Source of the DNA: Arbacia lixula
Taxonomy: Eukaryota > Echinodermata > Echinoidea > Arbacioida > Arbaciidae
Direction: 5' to 3'
DNA: 64,000 bases
Assembly: GCA_963669155.1 (NCBI GenBank)
Contig: OZ022583.1
Coordinates: forward strand, 2,185,730 to 2,249,729
Shown here: positions 35,233 to 49,459 of the stretch, piece by piece
Numbering within the stretch: the first letter of the stretch is position 1
How the letters are laid out: each line of letters opens with the position of its first letter
The notes under the pieces: generated by a model
What the model saw: the letters and a program-made list of their open reading frames with translations, nothing else
Databases searched by the model: none
Told to the model about the DNA's origin: nothing
Made by a program: the position numbers and the translations under genes

Positions 35233-35306
35233 TATGTTTTAAAAATGTAAAGCGCTTATGGATAATTCTGTTTCATAATAAGGCGCTATATAAAAACTGC
35301 ATATTT
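35233..35306 (+). mobile_element. Solo 3' tail of an L2/CR1-like LINE or SINE
   Basis: TGTAAAGCGCTTATGG ... AAGGCGCTATATAAA is the same kind of stem-loop 3' end as the LINE at 30613, on the plus strand and without any RT sequence. Confidence 0.55.
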
Positions 35307-35785
35307 TCATCATTTTCCTATACGCCTAATCGGGCAAATTTACCAACGATTTGTGCTCATCTTGTCACGTTTGAACTATGTGTTGCAAGACTAGCAGTGC
35401 CATCTTTGGCCAAATTGTAGGTACGTGCATAAATCGTGGTAGAGTCCATAGTACGTGCTAAGTGACGTGATATTTAATACGCATGATAATCACGAGATCG
35501 TACTTTGAAACGGACGCAACTTATTAGCATCATTTCTTTCGTCCATTTCAATATTACATACGTGTATTGTTAATTGATAAGATACCTAAAAAAAGTAACA
35601 TGGATTTTATGCCTCATTACAAATGTGAAACATTATTTCATTGATTTGTAGGGTAAAACGGGATATGATGTTTCACCTTCTTCTCGTTCTTTTTCTTCCT
35701 CCTCCTCCATCATCGGAATCTGGAGCAGAGCAGCAACATCCACGTCCACTGCACATATAAATTCTGCAATGTCACTGTTTCCTCC

Positions 35786-35854
35786 TCCTCCTCCTTCTCC
35801 TCCTCCTCCCACTACTACTACTATTACTATATACTACTATTACTACTACTATTT

Positions 35855-35936
<82 letters not shown>

Positions 35937-35947
35937 TACTACCACTA

Positions 35948-35984
<37 letters not shown>

Positions 35985-36031
35985 GTGTACTACTTCTACT
36001 ACTACTACTACGTGTACTACTTCTACTACTG

Positions 36032-36085
<54 letters not shown>

Positions 36086-36091
36086 CTCATC

Positions 36092-36134
<43 letters not shown>

Positions 36135-36150
36135 AACTTCTACAACTTCT
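35786..36150. repeat. (TAC)n trinucleotide array, about 350 bp
   Basis: Nearly uninterrupted TAC/CTA triplets with a few TTC, CAC and GTG variants. Interruptions with CGTGTACTACTTC repeat twice (near 35983 and 36011). Confidence 0.95.
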
Positions 36151-36404
36151 TCGACCATTTCTTTTCATACTCTACATACGTCTACTATTCGTATGTCCTT
36201 ATTATAGTTGTGGATTAGATGATGCAAAACAGGTCACTCTTAATATACCGACTTCCTCCTCCTCGCTTGACTTTCCTTCATATCACGTTCCTCTCCCTCC
36301 CCAGACGTTCTAATTTCTTTCTCCTCGTAGTCTTCTTCTCCCAAAATGATGCCTTCTTCCAGATCCTCATTGTCTCCCCTCTCATTTGACGCTGCTTCCT
36401 CAAT

Positions 36405-36600
36405 TCAATTCAATTTATTCCACTTTTAAAACAAGATGTAAAAAACGGAATATTGTGGGGGAACCAAAATAAGCACGCAGGCTTGTTGATATGATCCCAT
36501 TACACATATAAACATACGAGTCACAGTTAACTACATAAGTTAACAAAATATACAAAGAAATATTAAAAAATATTTTAAAAAAAATCACCGATTGATGAGT
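36405..36600 (-). mobile_element. Possible LINE/SINE 3' fragment with (TTGAA)n tail
   Basis: CAATTCAATTCAATTTATTC opens an AT-rich stretch; on the minus strand this reads as a GAATAAATTGAATTG tail. Similar TCAATTCAATTCAA lies at 25109 in an IQCD intron. No coding part is left. Confidence 0.35.
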
Positions 36601-37925
36601 ATTATTCTTCTGCTATCATCATTTACCTCCGTTTACCTTTGCTCATTTCTTCTTAAGATGTTCTTTCAGATTCATCTAGCTTTGAAATATGATAAAGTCA
36701 AATATACCTACCTACCTACCTAATACAGTTATCATGAATGTTTGTTAGTGGTTTCGTCTTATAGATGAATGAATTTAAGATCATCTTTTTTTGTATAATT
36801 TTACAACATACATGACATATTCTGCGCAAAATGTTTAAAAGTCTATTTCATTTTCACATACACAAAACAATCGTATATTGCATTTTATTTTTCTTTTTGA
36901 AAAGAAACATTATATTAACTAAAATAATGAATAGAATACAAATTATGTTAGTAATTGTAACAACAATTATGCACGATAGTACTTCCATAAAATCTGAGGT
37001 AATGAAGAATAGAAAAATCCCACTGAGTGTAGGGCCTGAGGGTTATATCAAATCAATGAAAGAGGACGATCACAATGTCGGAAGGAAAGGAGACGAATAC
37101 ACGACAAAGGGGGACTAACAACACTAATGATATCCTAAACATGTTAAGACGACGACAGAGCGAAAAATAACTATTTCTGAGTTTCTTTCATGGACTAAAT
37201 CTATATTGCATTCGTTTCAGGCATGTCCGCCTCAAGCGTTGCTTGAGGCTTTCTGAATATCATTTTCCTCTATATCTTCAATTTGCAAAGGTTTGTATTA
37301 TTGTATTGTAAATGCTATCGTTGTAAATTATATTGAAGTGTTTAAATGTGTCGTTTACATATAAAACGTTTTAACAAAAAAAAAATCAAAGTGAAGAGAA
37401 ATCAATCTCCTCCGTCCCGTTTTTGTCCCAGAAATGCGCCACCTTTTTCTTCCATCTCTCTCACACATGATGTTTTCAACCGCCGTCGCCATCTCTCAGC
37501 CGTCTGCTCTCACCGACCCGTCTGGCAGGACTTGGCCCGGCGTATCGCTCCACTGACCGTGTCGGCACAGGAGGAGAATATTGGCCGAGGTTAGGTGTAC
37601 GGAGATGAGGAGAGTCTTCTATGCACGAGCCGTGCTATCAGCAGCGGGTAGCTCGCATCACTTACCGCCGTCTCCGCCCGGTAGCATGCATGCACGGGGC
37701 TGGGTGTTATCGGGCAAGCTGGCGAGATGGAGCTTCATGGAGGAAAAATGAGGAAGCTGTATGTATGAGGAGCATGGCGAACTAATATCGGTTGTTTTGG
37801 AGAAATCAGACATACGAAATGAAGGAAGAGAACCCTATGTCGAAGCTGTAATCTTAAACATTGTTTCTGTCTTCATTCTGCTTTCCTCCTCCACCCCTCC
37901 TCCTAATCATCGTCGCCATTGTCAG
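36601..37925. other. Intergenic, no gene recognised
   Basis: AT-rich to 37380, then a CpG-richer patch (37410-37740). No exon can be defended. Confidence 0.35.
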
Positions 37926-38025
37926 CAAGTTTGCATCGTCGTCATCATTATCATCATCATCGTCGTCGTCGTCATTTTCATCATCGTCATCATCATCATC
38001 ATCATCATCATCACCACCACCATCG

Positions 38026-38057
<32 letters not shown>

Positions 38058-38125
38058 GTCGTCGTCATCATCTTCATCATTGTCAACATCGTCAACATCA
38101 ACATCAGCAACATCAGCTATATGAG
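37926..38125. repeat. (ATC)n trinucleotide array
   Basis: ATC/TCA triplets with GTC variants; the flanks to 38340 stay ATC-rich. Frames coding poly-Asp, poly-Ser, poly-His or poly-Ile across it are artefacts. Confidence 0.9.
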
Positions 38126-38340
38126 CATTAACATCATTGTCATTATTATTTTCATCATAAACATTGCCAAACTCGTTACCATCACCAAACATATCTTCCT
38201 CATCGTCACCACTATAATGCTCATTCATACCCTCATCCTCGGGGTAGTCATCCTCATCACCATCCACAACGCAACCAACAATTCATTGGCATCGTCATCG
38301 TCTAAATTCACTTCCACCACTGCTATCACCATCGTTCAAG

Positions 38341-41300
38341 TGACGTTTCGAACTGATAACCCTACCCCGAAAATACAATAATTATTTAGAGAACAACAAG
38401 TTAGGTAGATTGTCATTCTCTATTCTTACAATTGCCAAGAAAATCAACAGATGCTAAAGAAGAAGATAACAGTTATGATGTCTTTATCACAAGAGCGGTG
38501 CCAATCACTGCCTTGAAGCCAAACACACGTTTTCATGCGATGAAGCCTTATTTCAAAATGCTTTGGTGAATAATAATCATACCGAAGTTGTGTTTAAAAC
38601 TATATGACTTCAGTTTAACCGTTTCATATTGCGGTAATATTATGTTTTCTGCGGGATGGGTGCATGGGTCGTTACGACACAGGAGCAAGTAATGTTTTTA
38701 CATTTGCCTCATATATGAATGATCGCGTTTGATGTACTAAAGACGAGATCGAGAATACGTATTGAAAATGTTCTCCTTGGCTAAAAGATCGTAATTCATC
38801 ATGAACATCCAATTCAACTTAATACCTGAAATAATAACGTGTGCTATTACCTTAGAAATCCCTTCAATTTGCTTTATTTTGCTACGAGGAGACGGCTAAT
38901 TTGCATTTTCGCGATTAAATCAATATCTGTCCTTTTGTAAAGTTCTACGTCAGAGAAGTGAAGCGCCAAACGCATCGAGTATCATCTTGCAACGTCTTGC
39001 GAGGGAACCTTCGAGGCAGAAGACACGGGCATGGTTTGCTGGGTCCGTAAGCTCGTTGTTTTGGCCTGATCTACCGGCTTGGCTCACTCCACTAGACGAA
39101 ATAATCCTCCGACATCTTCGATTCAAGGTCTCCACTCATTGGAAAAAAAATATAATATTCGAGAAGTACTACGATGATAGCTTTTTAAAATTTACAATTT
39201 AAGAATGCTCATGAAGATTCATTGTCATCATGTTACTATTTCTCATTCGAAAAGTACTGTGATAACAACGTTGGTAATTGAACAAGCATAACGAATGCTT
39301 TATGAAATTAATCACCAACGTTTTCTTCTCCTTCTTCTTTTTTGGTATCTTCCCGTTCTTCTCCCTTCCGTCTATTTATCATTGCTATTTTTCTCTTTCT
39401 CCTTTTTCTTTTCTGTTCACTCTATCCCCACGTTTGTGTTTCTATTGTTTCATCTTCCTCTTCCCATGATCGGTGTTACAATATTTACCAATCCATTGAT
39501 ATCATTTTCAGTTTTATTGATGCAGAATGCACGGTGGCCTCTTCAATAAAACGCCTGCTGTTAATGAAGGTCAGGAGTATAACTGCGAATGAATGTGAAT
39601 ATATCTGTCACAAGTGATTTTACAATTCATACAATGACCGTGATATTAATGACATTTATGATAAATCGGCCATGCCATTGCTAAATGGAAATCAAGAATA
39701 CATTCTGGAAAAATAAGAGAATATAAAGTGTTAAAAGATATTGATGATTTACATTATATATACTTTTGTATAAACGTATTTAGACTCATGGTATTTATTA
39801 TGAACCACTGATAAGCACTTGTCAGGAAATTTGGTTCCAGCAAATTAATCACAACCTTCTTGATAACAAATAATCATGTATATGAGTTTGATGTGCACCG
39901 ATACAGCACACTCACATTTCCTATCAAGCAAACTCATTTGTATTTGTTTGTTGAAGTAGTATATAATCTAAAATCTCCGTAATATAAATATCGTCGAGAT
40001 ATCTTTATAATAAACAAATGTCTATTCTCCTTGTGGTGCTCCTGACCAAGGCAATGCCGATAGGCGGTGTTCAGTAATTATCATGACACTCGTCTACCAT
40101 TCAAGTTTTCGAGGATGTTGTAATTGCATCAGATGTTGAAGGGGTGAGATTTTCTCTTACGGTACATCCCAGAGGACGTCACGATGTTATGACAATCACG
40201 GATGGATTGGATGTTGCACCGATTCACCATGGTACGTGAAACAAGACAAGCCTTCCGCCATGTCCGCATCGCTGCGCGTTTATTGCGTATGGAATTATGC
40301 GCTATGGCTAATAATTGTCTGTTCATTAACGGAGAGCGACAATAACATCTGCCCTCTCTTCCTCGCCTAGGGAAGTAATTGTTTTGGGTAAATTAGAGGA
40401 GGACTGTGGCCGGGCCGTGACGGGGTGAGCTACGGTCACGGGGTGACGAAGGACAGGGGGATGGGGGAGCCAGGGGGAGAGGGATTGGGGGAGAGCACGG
40501 GTGTAAGTGTATGCCGTGCGGTATCAATATTGTGTTAATGCTGCCATAAGGCGAGAAATTGGTGGCATCACAACGAATATCAATGATATAGTCAAAATAG
40601 AGGAGAGCGAAATATAAAGAATCGAAGTTAGACGAAACGTAAAGGGAGAGAAAAAAAGACGGAATGAACCAAGAAAGGTATACAGGAAGGAAAGAAGGAA
40701 GAGGTAAACATTTTAGAAAAATTGAAAGTAGAATGAAAAAAGGGCAGATACAGGTATCAGATAAGGCAAACATATTAATCAATAAACGAACAAAATCGTT
40801 TATCTAAGGAATGAATAATTCATTGAGTAATTGATGGCTCGACTGGCTGAATGGCGTATACTGCAAACAGCCAAGATATCTATGCGTGTTTAATATGCAC
40901 ATCGATTCAGGTGGAGTAAGGGATAATAATCATTACCATGCTTTTCATTTGTAAACAATACTAGTATCAGTCACTACATGAACTGCTCAAAAGCAAAAGA
41001 AAATAATACAATATTAACAGATTTATTTTCATTGCATTTCTACCAACAATCATAAAGGCAGAAAGCAAAAGATCTTGAGAAGAACAATGATTATGATTTC
41101 GGATCTTTGCTATTATAGGTGTTTTCAACGAATGATATAGAATTAACATTTCATCCACCGTTCAAGGGTAACACATCGAGATTTATATGGTCAGTTTGCC
41201 ACAAGTCGCAATCTACATCATGGTTCAGATAGCATTATCCATGTTATCTGGAGATGATTAATTCTAAAATGATATACGATAACACCAGATAAACGCCGAA

Positions 41301-41960
41301 TTTCTTACCAAATATTCTATCGAAATCCACACCTGAAACCCAATTTCGTCCACTACATGTTTCTCCATTTTGATCCTCAAGTTCTGCGACCAGACAACGC
41401 ACCCAATCGCAGCGGCCAGCTCGCCGAGATTGGACGACATACCATCCGCATCAAGCTGATCCCGGGCTCGAAGCGGCCTAAAGCATGTGCCTCCAACCGA
41501 CATACCCCCGGATTACTTTATCTCCGCAGGGATCATTTCTTTCAAATCATAACTCGGTTGATAATTCGCCGACAAGTGCTCCTCTTATTTCTACCCCCTA
41601 TTTTGTGGTTAAGCAAAGAACATTTTTTGGGGGCTCCTATTTTTTTTTTTACGTCGGTGGTTGTGATGTGAGCGATGAAATCAGTCACAATCTTGCCCTG
41701 CTCTCGATGGTTGAGCTTGATGTTGCAAGGGATCTTGAGTCAATGATTGGAAACGTATCTGGAGTTAATTTGATGGATCAAGCCCAGAGTTTGGAGTACA
41801 ATGACTGGTTTCTGAGACTGGAAACCGGGGTCAGTGGAACGGAGTTAGGCTCTTGTGATTGTGCGCAAGAAAATCTTTGATCGTTTGTAATAAGAAAATT
41901 ATGAAATCGTCAGACATTGATAAAGTGGCAAGATAAGGACGAATAGGAGACTGGGGAAAG
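38341..41960. other. Intergenic, no gene recognised
   Basis: Mostly AT-rich with a TTC-rich tract at 39320-39470. A CpG-richer patch at 41380-41510 is open on both strands but matches nothing I know. Confidence 0.35.
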
Positions 41961-41974
41961 GCAAAGTCAGAAAT

Positions 41975-41975
41975 A

Positions 41976-42036
<61 letters not shown>

Positions 42037-42165
42037 TAGGTGGGGAGAGCAGGGGAGGGACTGAAAGGGAGCCAAAGAAAGATAGTGAGATAAAAATGAA
42101 GGAGATATAATAGAAATGAAGACGAATAAAGGAAGAAAGAAAAATAGAGATAGAGACAGAAAGAC

Positions 42166-42221
<56 letters not shown>

Positions 42222-42360
42222 GTTGGGGGGGGGGGCGAGAGACAGACAGACATATTGCATAATGTTGAAGGGAGATATGGAAAGAGAGACAGTAACATAG
42301 AGATACTAGGAAAGGGGAGAAAGAAAGAAAAGGAGAGGATGATGAGAGATGGAGAGAAAG
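41975..42360. repeat. Two (GA)n arrays followed by poly-G in a purine-rich tract
   Basis: GA runs at about 41979-42030 and 42171-42219, each followed by a G block (7 and 10 G). The DNA between and after is purine-rich. Confidence 0.9.
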
Positions 42361-44270
42361 TATAAACTATTCAGGATGCTTTCCCCAGATGAATCATAGT
42401 AACATACAACAAAAAAATCCTCTGAATCACGTGGACAAAAGAGTGCAACGATTGCAAGCCATACACGTTCACTTTTGCATCTGTCAGGATAGCTGATTAT
42501 ATTCTTTTCTAAACGGACTGGTAGTGTAAAATTATCATGTTTATTTTCCGACTTTTATTTAGATGTCCTATCGCATGTAATATAAAGGTTTCGATGTAGA
42601 CCTACTGCAAATCTCAATCAAGGCTGAAATATACGTCTTTCAGTATGCCTACAGAAATGTTGATTTCCATATGTCACATGAGAAAGAAGAATGCTTCGAT
42701 GCTGGTGGTAAACATGGGTATATTGTTTGCTTTCTTTCCGTCATAATTTGTTGGGTTTACGTCAGCGTTGTGTGTGTCAGGACAGTGCAGTAGGCCTATG
42801 GATGATGCTGATAGAGATAAGAGACGGGGGATGGACGAGGGAGGGACGGGGGAGAGACGGGGAGGGAGGGGAGGAGGAGAAGACACGTTCCCCGGCGTCT
42901 TGGCCCGGGGACTTGGGCCTGTCATCCGCGTCTTAATTTGCTGTCTGTCAGCGAGATCTCGGCTTTCCTCGTCACAAATAACATTTGCGCCACTAACCTT
43001 CACACGGGCTCGACCCCGTCCGCTGCAGAGGTTCCATGCTCCAGTTTCTGCCCTTCTCTCCTTTCACATCGGGGCTTACTCTCTCTTGAACTTGAAAGCG
43101 AGCCGCCATATATCCCCCCTCTGCAAAGCCCAAACGATGGGGACTTACGGGAATGAACGCAGCAGACCTGTAAGTCCTTTTAAACGTGGCCGTGGCGCCG
43201 CGCGACTGCTCCAACCACACTTCAAAAGCGAGGCGGTGGAACTACACAGTCGGCCCGCGACCTTCTACGCGTATAGCTCCAGCCGCGTCACTCGCCCGCC
43301 CTCTTAAGGCTTGCGAATCAACTCACACAAAGTGAAAATAAACCCACAAATGCAGAAATGGGTAAGCCCGGCCGAATCCTGCGTAAATAAACGTCTTAGA
43401 GCCCCCAAACGCATACATGGGTTTGCCATGGCGAAACAAGAAAAGGCCGAGGTAAATTTGAGCCGAGGCGCCCAATTCTAAAAGAAAAGAAAAATACCAA
43501 CAGGACTCAAAGTCACGTTTCAATCTACCGTGGTCTAGTCACACACTACCACCTCTTGATGAGAAAAACACTGTTCATTAAGTAAAGAATTCACACTTTG
43601 TTCTTGCGGCGCATGGCTTCGTGACGCCTGATGAGTGAGGTTACCTTCATTTGGGTCTATTCTTAGCACCACGGAGAGAAAACAAACTACCCTCCTCACG
43701 ATTGGATCTGCTTCTCCGGATGACGGACAGAGCACACTGCCCGAAACGTCGAGACTGATACTCTCTCTCTCTCTCTCTTGCTTTCTTTCTTTCTTTCTCT
43801 CTTTCTTTCTCTTTCTCTCCGACTCTCAATCTCTCTCTCCGATGATATTGAAAGAAATCAGTTTGCTGAAAAACTATATTTTCAGCACATTTCCTCTCTT
43901 TCCTCTTTTTCTTTGTCTGAATAGGCTAACAACTTTGTGATTAGCTCACAGCCACCGTCATTTTCCCCTCCTCCTTTCATTTCATCACTGATAAGTTAAA
44001 GCTTAAGCACTATTGTGCAATTATGTCTCATACAATTAAAACACCCAGTAATTGGTTGAACTATCCTGAAAGATTTTGACCACTTTACTATTATTTCAAT
44101 AGTATTCATCAGTATTTATTCTATGTAACTTACGTAGGATCAACTTCTTTCAAGTTACAATGAATACAAAGCAGATGACACGGCATCATCACAGCATCAG
44201 CAATAATAGTCATGATTCATGTATGTATATGAATCACCATTAAGACAATACAATGATTGCAAGAAAGAAA
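42361..44270. other. Intergenic, CpG-rich patch and TC array
   Basis: The stretch 42780-43300 is G+C and CpG rich and holds a 179-codon plus-strand open frame that I do not recognise. A TC/TTTC array lies at 43757-43820. Confidence 0.4.
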
Positions 44271-44279
44271 GAAAAAAAA

Positions 44280-44280
44280 G

Positions 44281-44314
<34 letters not shown>

Positions 44315-44321
44315 GGGGAGG

Positions 44322-44358
<37 letters not shown>

Positions 44359-44389
44359 AGAGAGAGGGAAGGAGAGAGAGAGAGAGAGC

Positions 44390-44420
<31 letters not shown>

Positions 44421-44425
44421 GGACA
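44280..44425. repeat. (TA)n-(GA)n array ending in poly-G
   Basis: A short TA block, then GA repeats with GGGA variants, then about 13 G. Confidence 0.92.
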
Positions 44426-44439
44426 TGGGGGTGGTGGGG

Positions 44440-47220
44440 GGTAAGAAACAAAAATAAAAAATTATTTTGCAAAACGTATACCGTAGCCTACATGCAGTGT
44501 GTATGCTAATTAAGTCTTCACCTGCCAGTCTATAAACTGCCCTATCAAATTTTGATGTATGACGAAATAACACCATGGCAGCAGAAACATGTACAATTCT
44601 CGTGATTCATAGTCCCCTTTTGACGCCCATACAATCAACCATATCGTGATTATAAGGTTCGTCGAGCTTCATGTATCTCCTCATAACATTTCAATCTCCC
44701 TTCCCTCTTTATTCCCAACGGCGAAAATGCTGTTAAAATCCCCAATCCAAGTCGCTAATGACGTGTTTTCAAAGAGGAACATGCACTCATCACACTCTAT
44801 CGTTCATGGGCTCAATGTTTTCCGCAATGATCATGATTACTGAACATCAAAATCGCAGTTATGAGATGATCGCAATTTCCAATGATGGGTTAGGTCTTGA
44901 TTATATACACACAGTGTGGCAAGCACTTTCGTGTCACATATTCTTCATCTGGCATTTGTCTTCTTATATTCAATGCGAGTATGGTTATTTCTTTATTCAA
45001 ATCATCAGTCTTGCTATCAATTTCATTATTATAATTATTGAGTCATATACATTTAGTTTGTATTACATTAGGGTCTTTAAACATTAAGGGTTTCAGCCTT
45101 GCCCATAAAAATACCCCTACAACGAAGCAGAACGAAGCATAAGTGTGTTCACATTCTGACAACAAATATGCATTCAAACAATGACATAAGAGGTAATACA
45201 GCACTACTTTACATTCATATACGCTTCCACAGAAATCAATAAACAAAATGTCAAAAAGAACAAAGGTCAACGTTTAACAAGGGTCATGGTAAATTCAATT
45301 TCGACTCCAAATGAAATGAAGTTGTGAAGATATGCATTCACAGAAGTTTAAATTGATAGATATACAAACAAAAACGAAATTCCAATTCTTGTCAGAAGAA
45401 AATCTATAAATCTATCTACAAGAGAGATTACATCCCTCCAAATCAGCCCTCAGTGCAACTTAATCCGTTGCTACGTTGTCATGGGAACCTACTGGTAATT
45501 GGTATTTCCTAGTTTCCGACAGCCTAGTGAGGGAGTCGATGAAGCTTTAATCCTTGTCTTCCCCCCTCCCAAGCCCCGATGGTCGCGGTAAGGGATCATC
45601 CGAACGGCAGGTGAGCAACCTTCAAGGTCGAAACCTGAGCTGGGCGCAATGCTGTTTGGACGACGTGACAAACAACATGTCGCGACAACAAGCACTTAAG
45701 AAGAGAAGACGAAGGGGAGAGATTAAAAGGAAAAGAGGAGAAAAGATCAACAAGAAAATGGTAAAGATGATGACTATCAGTATCTCTGTTACAACTGCAC
45801 TGACTTTTTCAAGTTGGATTAAATTACAGGGTGAGAGATTAGCAACGTTCCACGTGACTAAACAAGGTCACGTGGCCATTGTGTCTGTTGAACATGACTG
45901 ATTTGTACTGTTCACATCAGTGTAAATTCATAACAGGCAAGATCACATTTCCCCAAATCCATCTCACTTTTCTTTTCTCTCTTTCTCTATCTATACACAT
46001 CTACCTATATATCTATATATTCACATAATCTATCCACATATAAAAAACGTATAATTTATATATGTATGCCTCGATCCATCTATCTTTCTATGATGACTTG
46101 AAATCTTATGTATTTTAAATACAATTATGTAGTTCTAAATTGTATTGATAACGGTCTTTATTATGTAAAGACATGTATCCCCTATTGCTGAAGAGTGTGC
46201 GACTATTTCAACTGGACTGTTCAAATGAAAGTTCACGTAATATGCGTTGTACAGACCCAAAGTGCAAATTTGAACACGTTTATCTCGCCAAGAGGAGGAA
46301 TGTGTTCTCCAAGGAATTGATGACACTGGTAGAGTCCTTATGGGACTAACATGGGCATGGTGGGCTTTAAGACACCATTGGAATAACATTTAAAATAGAA
46401 AAGACGTACAATCTAATTTGCTATTTCGTTTTCGCTCTATCATAACGATATAATATTATTGTGCAAAGGCATGGTATACATGGTATAGAACTAAGCCAAT
46501 TCATGTATGGATTTAGTTTATAGTCAGACGGGCAATATCACCAACACGTAATTAGCTTCATGACGTGGTTTGTTTTTCTCGCGACGCATCTGAAGACAAG
46601 CAAAACATCGAAAACATAACTTCGTCTTGCAAGTTTACGTCCCAAGGTCAACACGCCACGACCACTTCCCTTTAATAGTCACATGGCCCTAATTTGTCTC
46701 TGTCGCTCGTCGCTGTAACCACGCCCAGGCCTGTGAGGGGTCTTGAACCACCAGGTGCCGAGGTAATATGACAGATTCATACACTCCCCGCCTTCTTTTT
46801 GCCGCCGGCAATTATTTACGTCCAACCTTAAACCTTTCCTATAACTGCCTTACGTTCGCTCTTGTCATAGCCATGTGGGAGAAATCTCGATGGTTGACTT
46901 ATCACCAAGCAAATAATCGCGGCTTCAGTGTTACAAAGCCAAGTTCGGGGACATCCATATTTCGTCACTGTAAATCTAAATTCCAGATGTCCCCTGGGGG
47001 CTTGTAATGTAGTTTTGGAGTTTGTGTTGTATTTGTGATTTGTTTGAAACATCTTATACAACATGACCAATGGCCGCAACGTAATAACTCACGTTCAAGT
47101 ACGAAAACTGTCAGGCCGTTACACAATTGTTGATATGGAAAAACGGGCTATATCATTTTTAATTCTTATTTTGTTAAGAACAAGGGCATAACGAACCAAT
47201 TAATTCCAAGTTATAAAGAG
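44440..47220. other. Intergenic, nothing recognised
   Basis: Unique-looking AT-rich DNA. Short open frames at 45554-45901 (+) and 46768-47007 (+) lack homology or splice support. Confidence 0.35.
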
Positions 47221-47224
47221 GGTT

Positions 47225-47386
47225 ACATAGATGGTTCGAGAGAGAAATGGAGAGGGGAAGCGAGGGGGAGCGATAGGAGGAAGAAAAAAAAGAAATACAG
47301 ATGGAGAGAGTGCAATGTAGAAGGGGAAAGAGACAGAGGGAGAGAGAGAGAGAGAATGAGAGAGAGAGAGAGAGGGAGAGAGGAGC

Positions 47387-47447
<61 letters not shown>
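47225..47447. repeat. Purine-rich tract with (GA)n
   Basis: The longest perfect GA run is at about 47396-47445; the left part is interrupted GA/GGA. Confidence 0.9.
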
Positions 47448-47449
<2 letters not shown>

Positions 47450-48983
47450 AGACAGCTTGTTTTCTAGAGACAAAAAGTGACCTCAATCTGCTTGGGGAGA
47501 GTCGTTTTCCTGGAAATGAATGGAGTGTTATCAAACGGATATCGAATAATTCTATTTCATCGTTTTATCGGTAGCTTAGTACAGCAAATCTTAAAGTAGT
47601 GGAATTGAGTAACAAATTCAAAGTTTGCCCCATTTATGAGAGAGCAACGCCGTGTCATATGTGTCATACAAACATGACAAAGAATAACTTTCTTTGATAT
47701 ATCTGAAGTGTTTTTCTTTATGTAAAGGTTCCTGGAAATGGGTTAAATCATACTTCTTACAAAATATCGTTGACTCAATTAAAGCTAAGATATGCCTCTT
47801 TTCCTAGAAACGACGAATGGTGCCGAAGCGAGGGTAAATTGATCTTGTACGTCGCTGAGCAAGCGAAAGTAGTTCAGAATTAAGGGAAAAAAGGGGACGA
47901 GCAATAATAATGATGATGATGATATAAGGGAAAAGAATGAAGTGAAGAACAGTGAGCAGAATTAGAACAAGAGAAATCAGAATAGGAAAGAAAATGATTA
48001 ACAAAATAAGTAATGTGATCTATACAATTTATTCATTCGACCGCAGAGAAACACTTTACTACGTCATCCTGGCAGACTTGCCTACAAACCTCCCATTATC
48101 CAGTTTCTATTTAGCGTGACGAATGCACAACATTCGCCAATGTTTATCGTCGCGATAAGTACCATTTCTCACGATTTCTTCAATTGAATTCCAGCTTGTT
48201 TATTCTTCTTTTAATCCTGAAAGACAAGAGGGCCGATCTGTTGTGTTTTTCTCCCATTGGAGACGGACCTAGACAAGAGGAATGCTTCTGTTTCGCCCAG
48301 GATAAACATCGGGATTGGAGTAATGCGGAGCGCGTGAAAATGACACCCTGCCGTAGCTGGCCAGCCGGTACGCGGCGCCGCGCCGTCGCCGGACGGGCCC
48401 GAGGCATCAATCCACGCAGGATCACAAGACCCATCGCTCAATCTGGAAAACAAGAGAGGGAGAAGAAGGGAGGGAGGGAAGACAGAACAATCTAACACAC
48501 ATACACCTACACACACAAACACCCACCCACATACACGCACACGCGCACATATTACATATACACACATTTACATACACATTCTTACACACATCGCTACGGC
48601 GTCGCTACATTGTCATGATTATTGGGGTACCACTGCATTCTCCCTCAACTTTGCTAATTTTCGTTTATCTGTATGTATTATTGTATAAGATATAATATAG
48701 CTCTTAATCAAGTATTAAAGAAAAGATACACACACATACACATGCACACATGCATTAATTAAACACACAATATACACACAGTATGTAAGCACATACAAAG
48801 ACATGTGTGATGATCGTTATTCTAAGGGGTCGTTATTCCGAACACACACATTTCGCATACCAGCGGGCTCGTTATTCCGAAGATGAAAAAGGTTCGTTGA
48901 TCCGAAAATGAAGTAACATGCTCTCACTTTTTTTCCTGCCTGACTCCATACTGCCCTATAGGAATGGTGCGTTTAGAGTTTAA

Positions 48984-49458
48984 GGGATAGTCCACCCTGA
49001 AGTTAAGTTGGTTTTGATAAAAGCAGAAACATGAAAGAAACATATAAGTGTAGGTTTTGATGAAAATCTGTCAATAGATAAGAAAGTTAAAATCTAAATG
49101 TTATGACGTCACGTTCGAGGTGCCGTCCCATTATGTTTTGTGCTGTATGACTCCATAAATCGTCTTTTTTTCTGTTTTCGATGAAGGAATATTTTTTTCA
49201 TAGAGGTGTGTAAAAACGTGTTTCTAATAATGCATCAATGCAAAGGTAAAATGATACATATCCTTTTCAACATTAAAAAAAAACCCCACAACATTATGGG
49301 AGAGCATCTCGCACGTGACGTCACACGATAAAAACATTAAACAATCGTAACTATCTTATCCTTTGACGGATTTTCCTCAAACCGTCACTCATGTGTTTCT
49401 TCCATTTTGCTGGGGGAGATAACGGAAGAAATGGTTTGAAAATGCTTCTTCCTTCCCT
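48984..49458. mobile_element. Long foldback MITE family H, TTAA-flanked
   Basis: The left arm (GGGATAGTCCACC, GAAAGAAACATATAAGTG, GAAAATCTGTCAATAGATAA) and right arm (reverse complement GGAAGAAACACATGAGTG, GAAAATCCGTCAAAGGATAA) pair over about 165 bp, and both arms carry a GTGACGTCAC-like inner end. TTAA lies next to both ends (48980-48983, 49459-49462). One arm recurs at 29718. Confidence 0.7.
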
Positions 49459-49459
49459 T

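Noticed and set aside
35769..36218. 149-codon poly-Tyr frame
   Set aside because: Direct product of the TAC repeat; the opposite strand gives poly-Ser or poly-Val equally well.
37761..38381. 206-codon and antisense 137-codon frames (poly-Ile, poly-Asp)
   Set aside because: Products of the ATC array.
42768..43307. 179-codon plus-strand frame
   Set aside because: Open because of high G+C; overlapping frames are open on the other strand and no family is recognisable.
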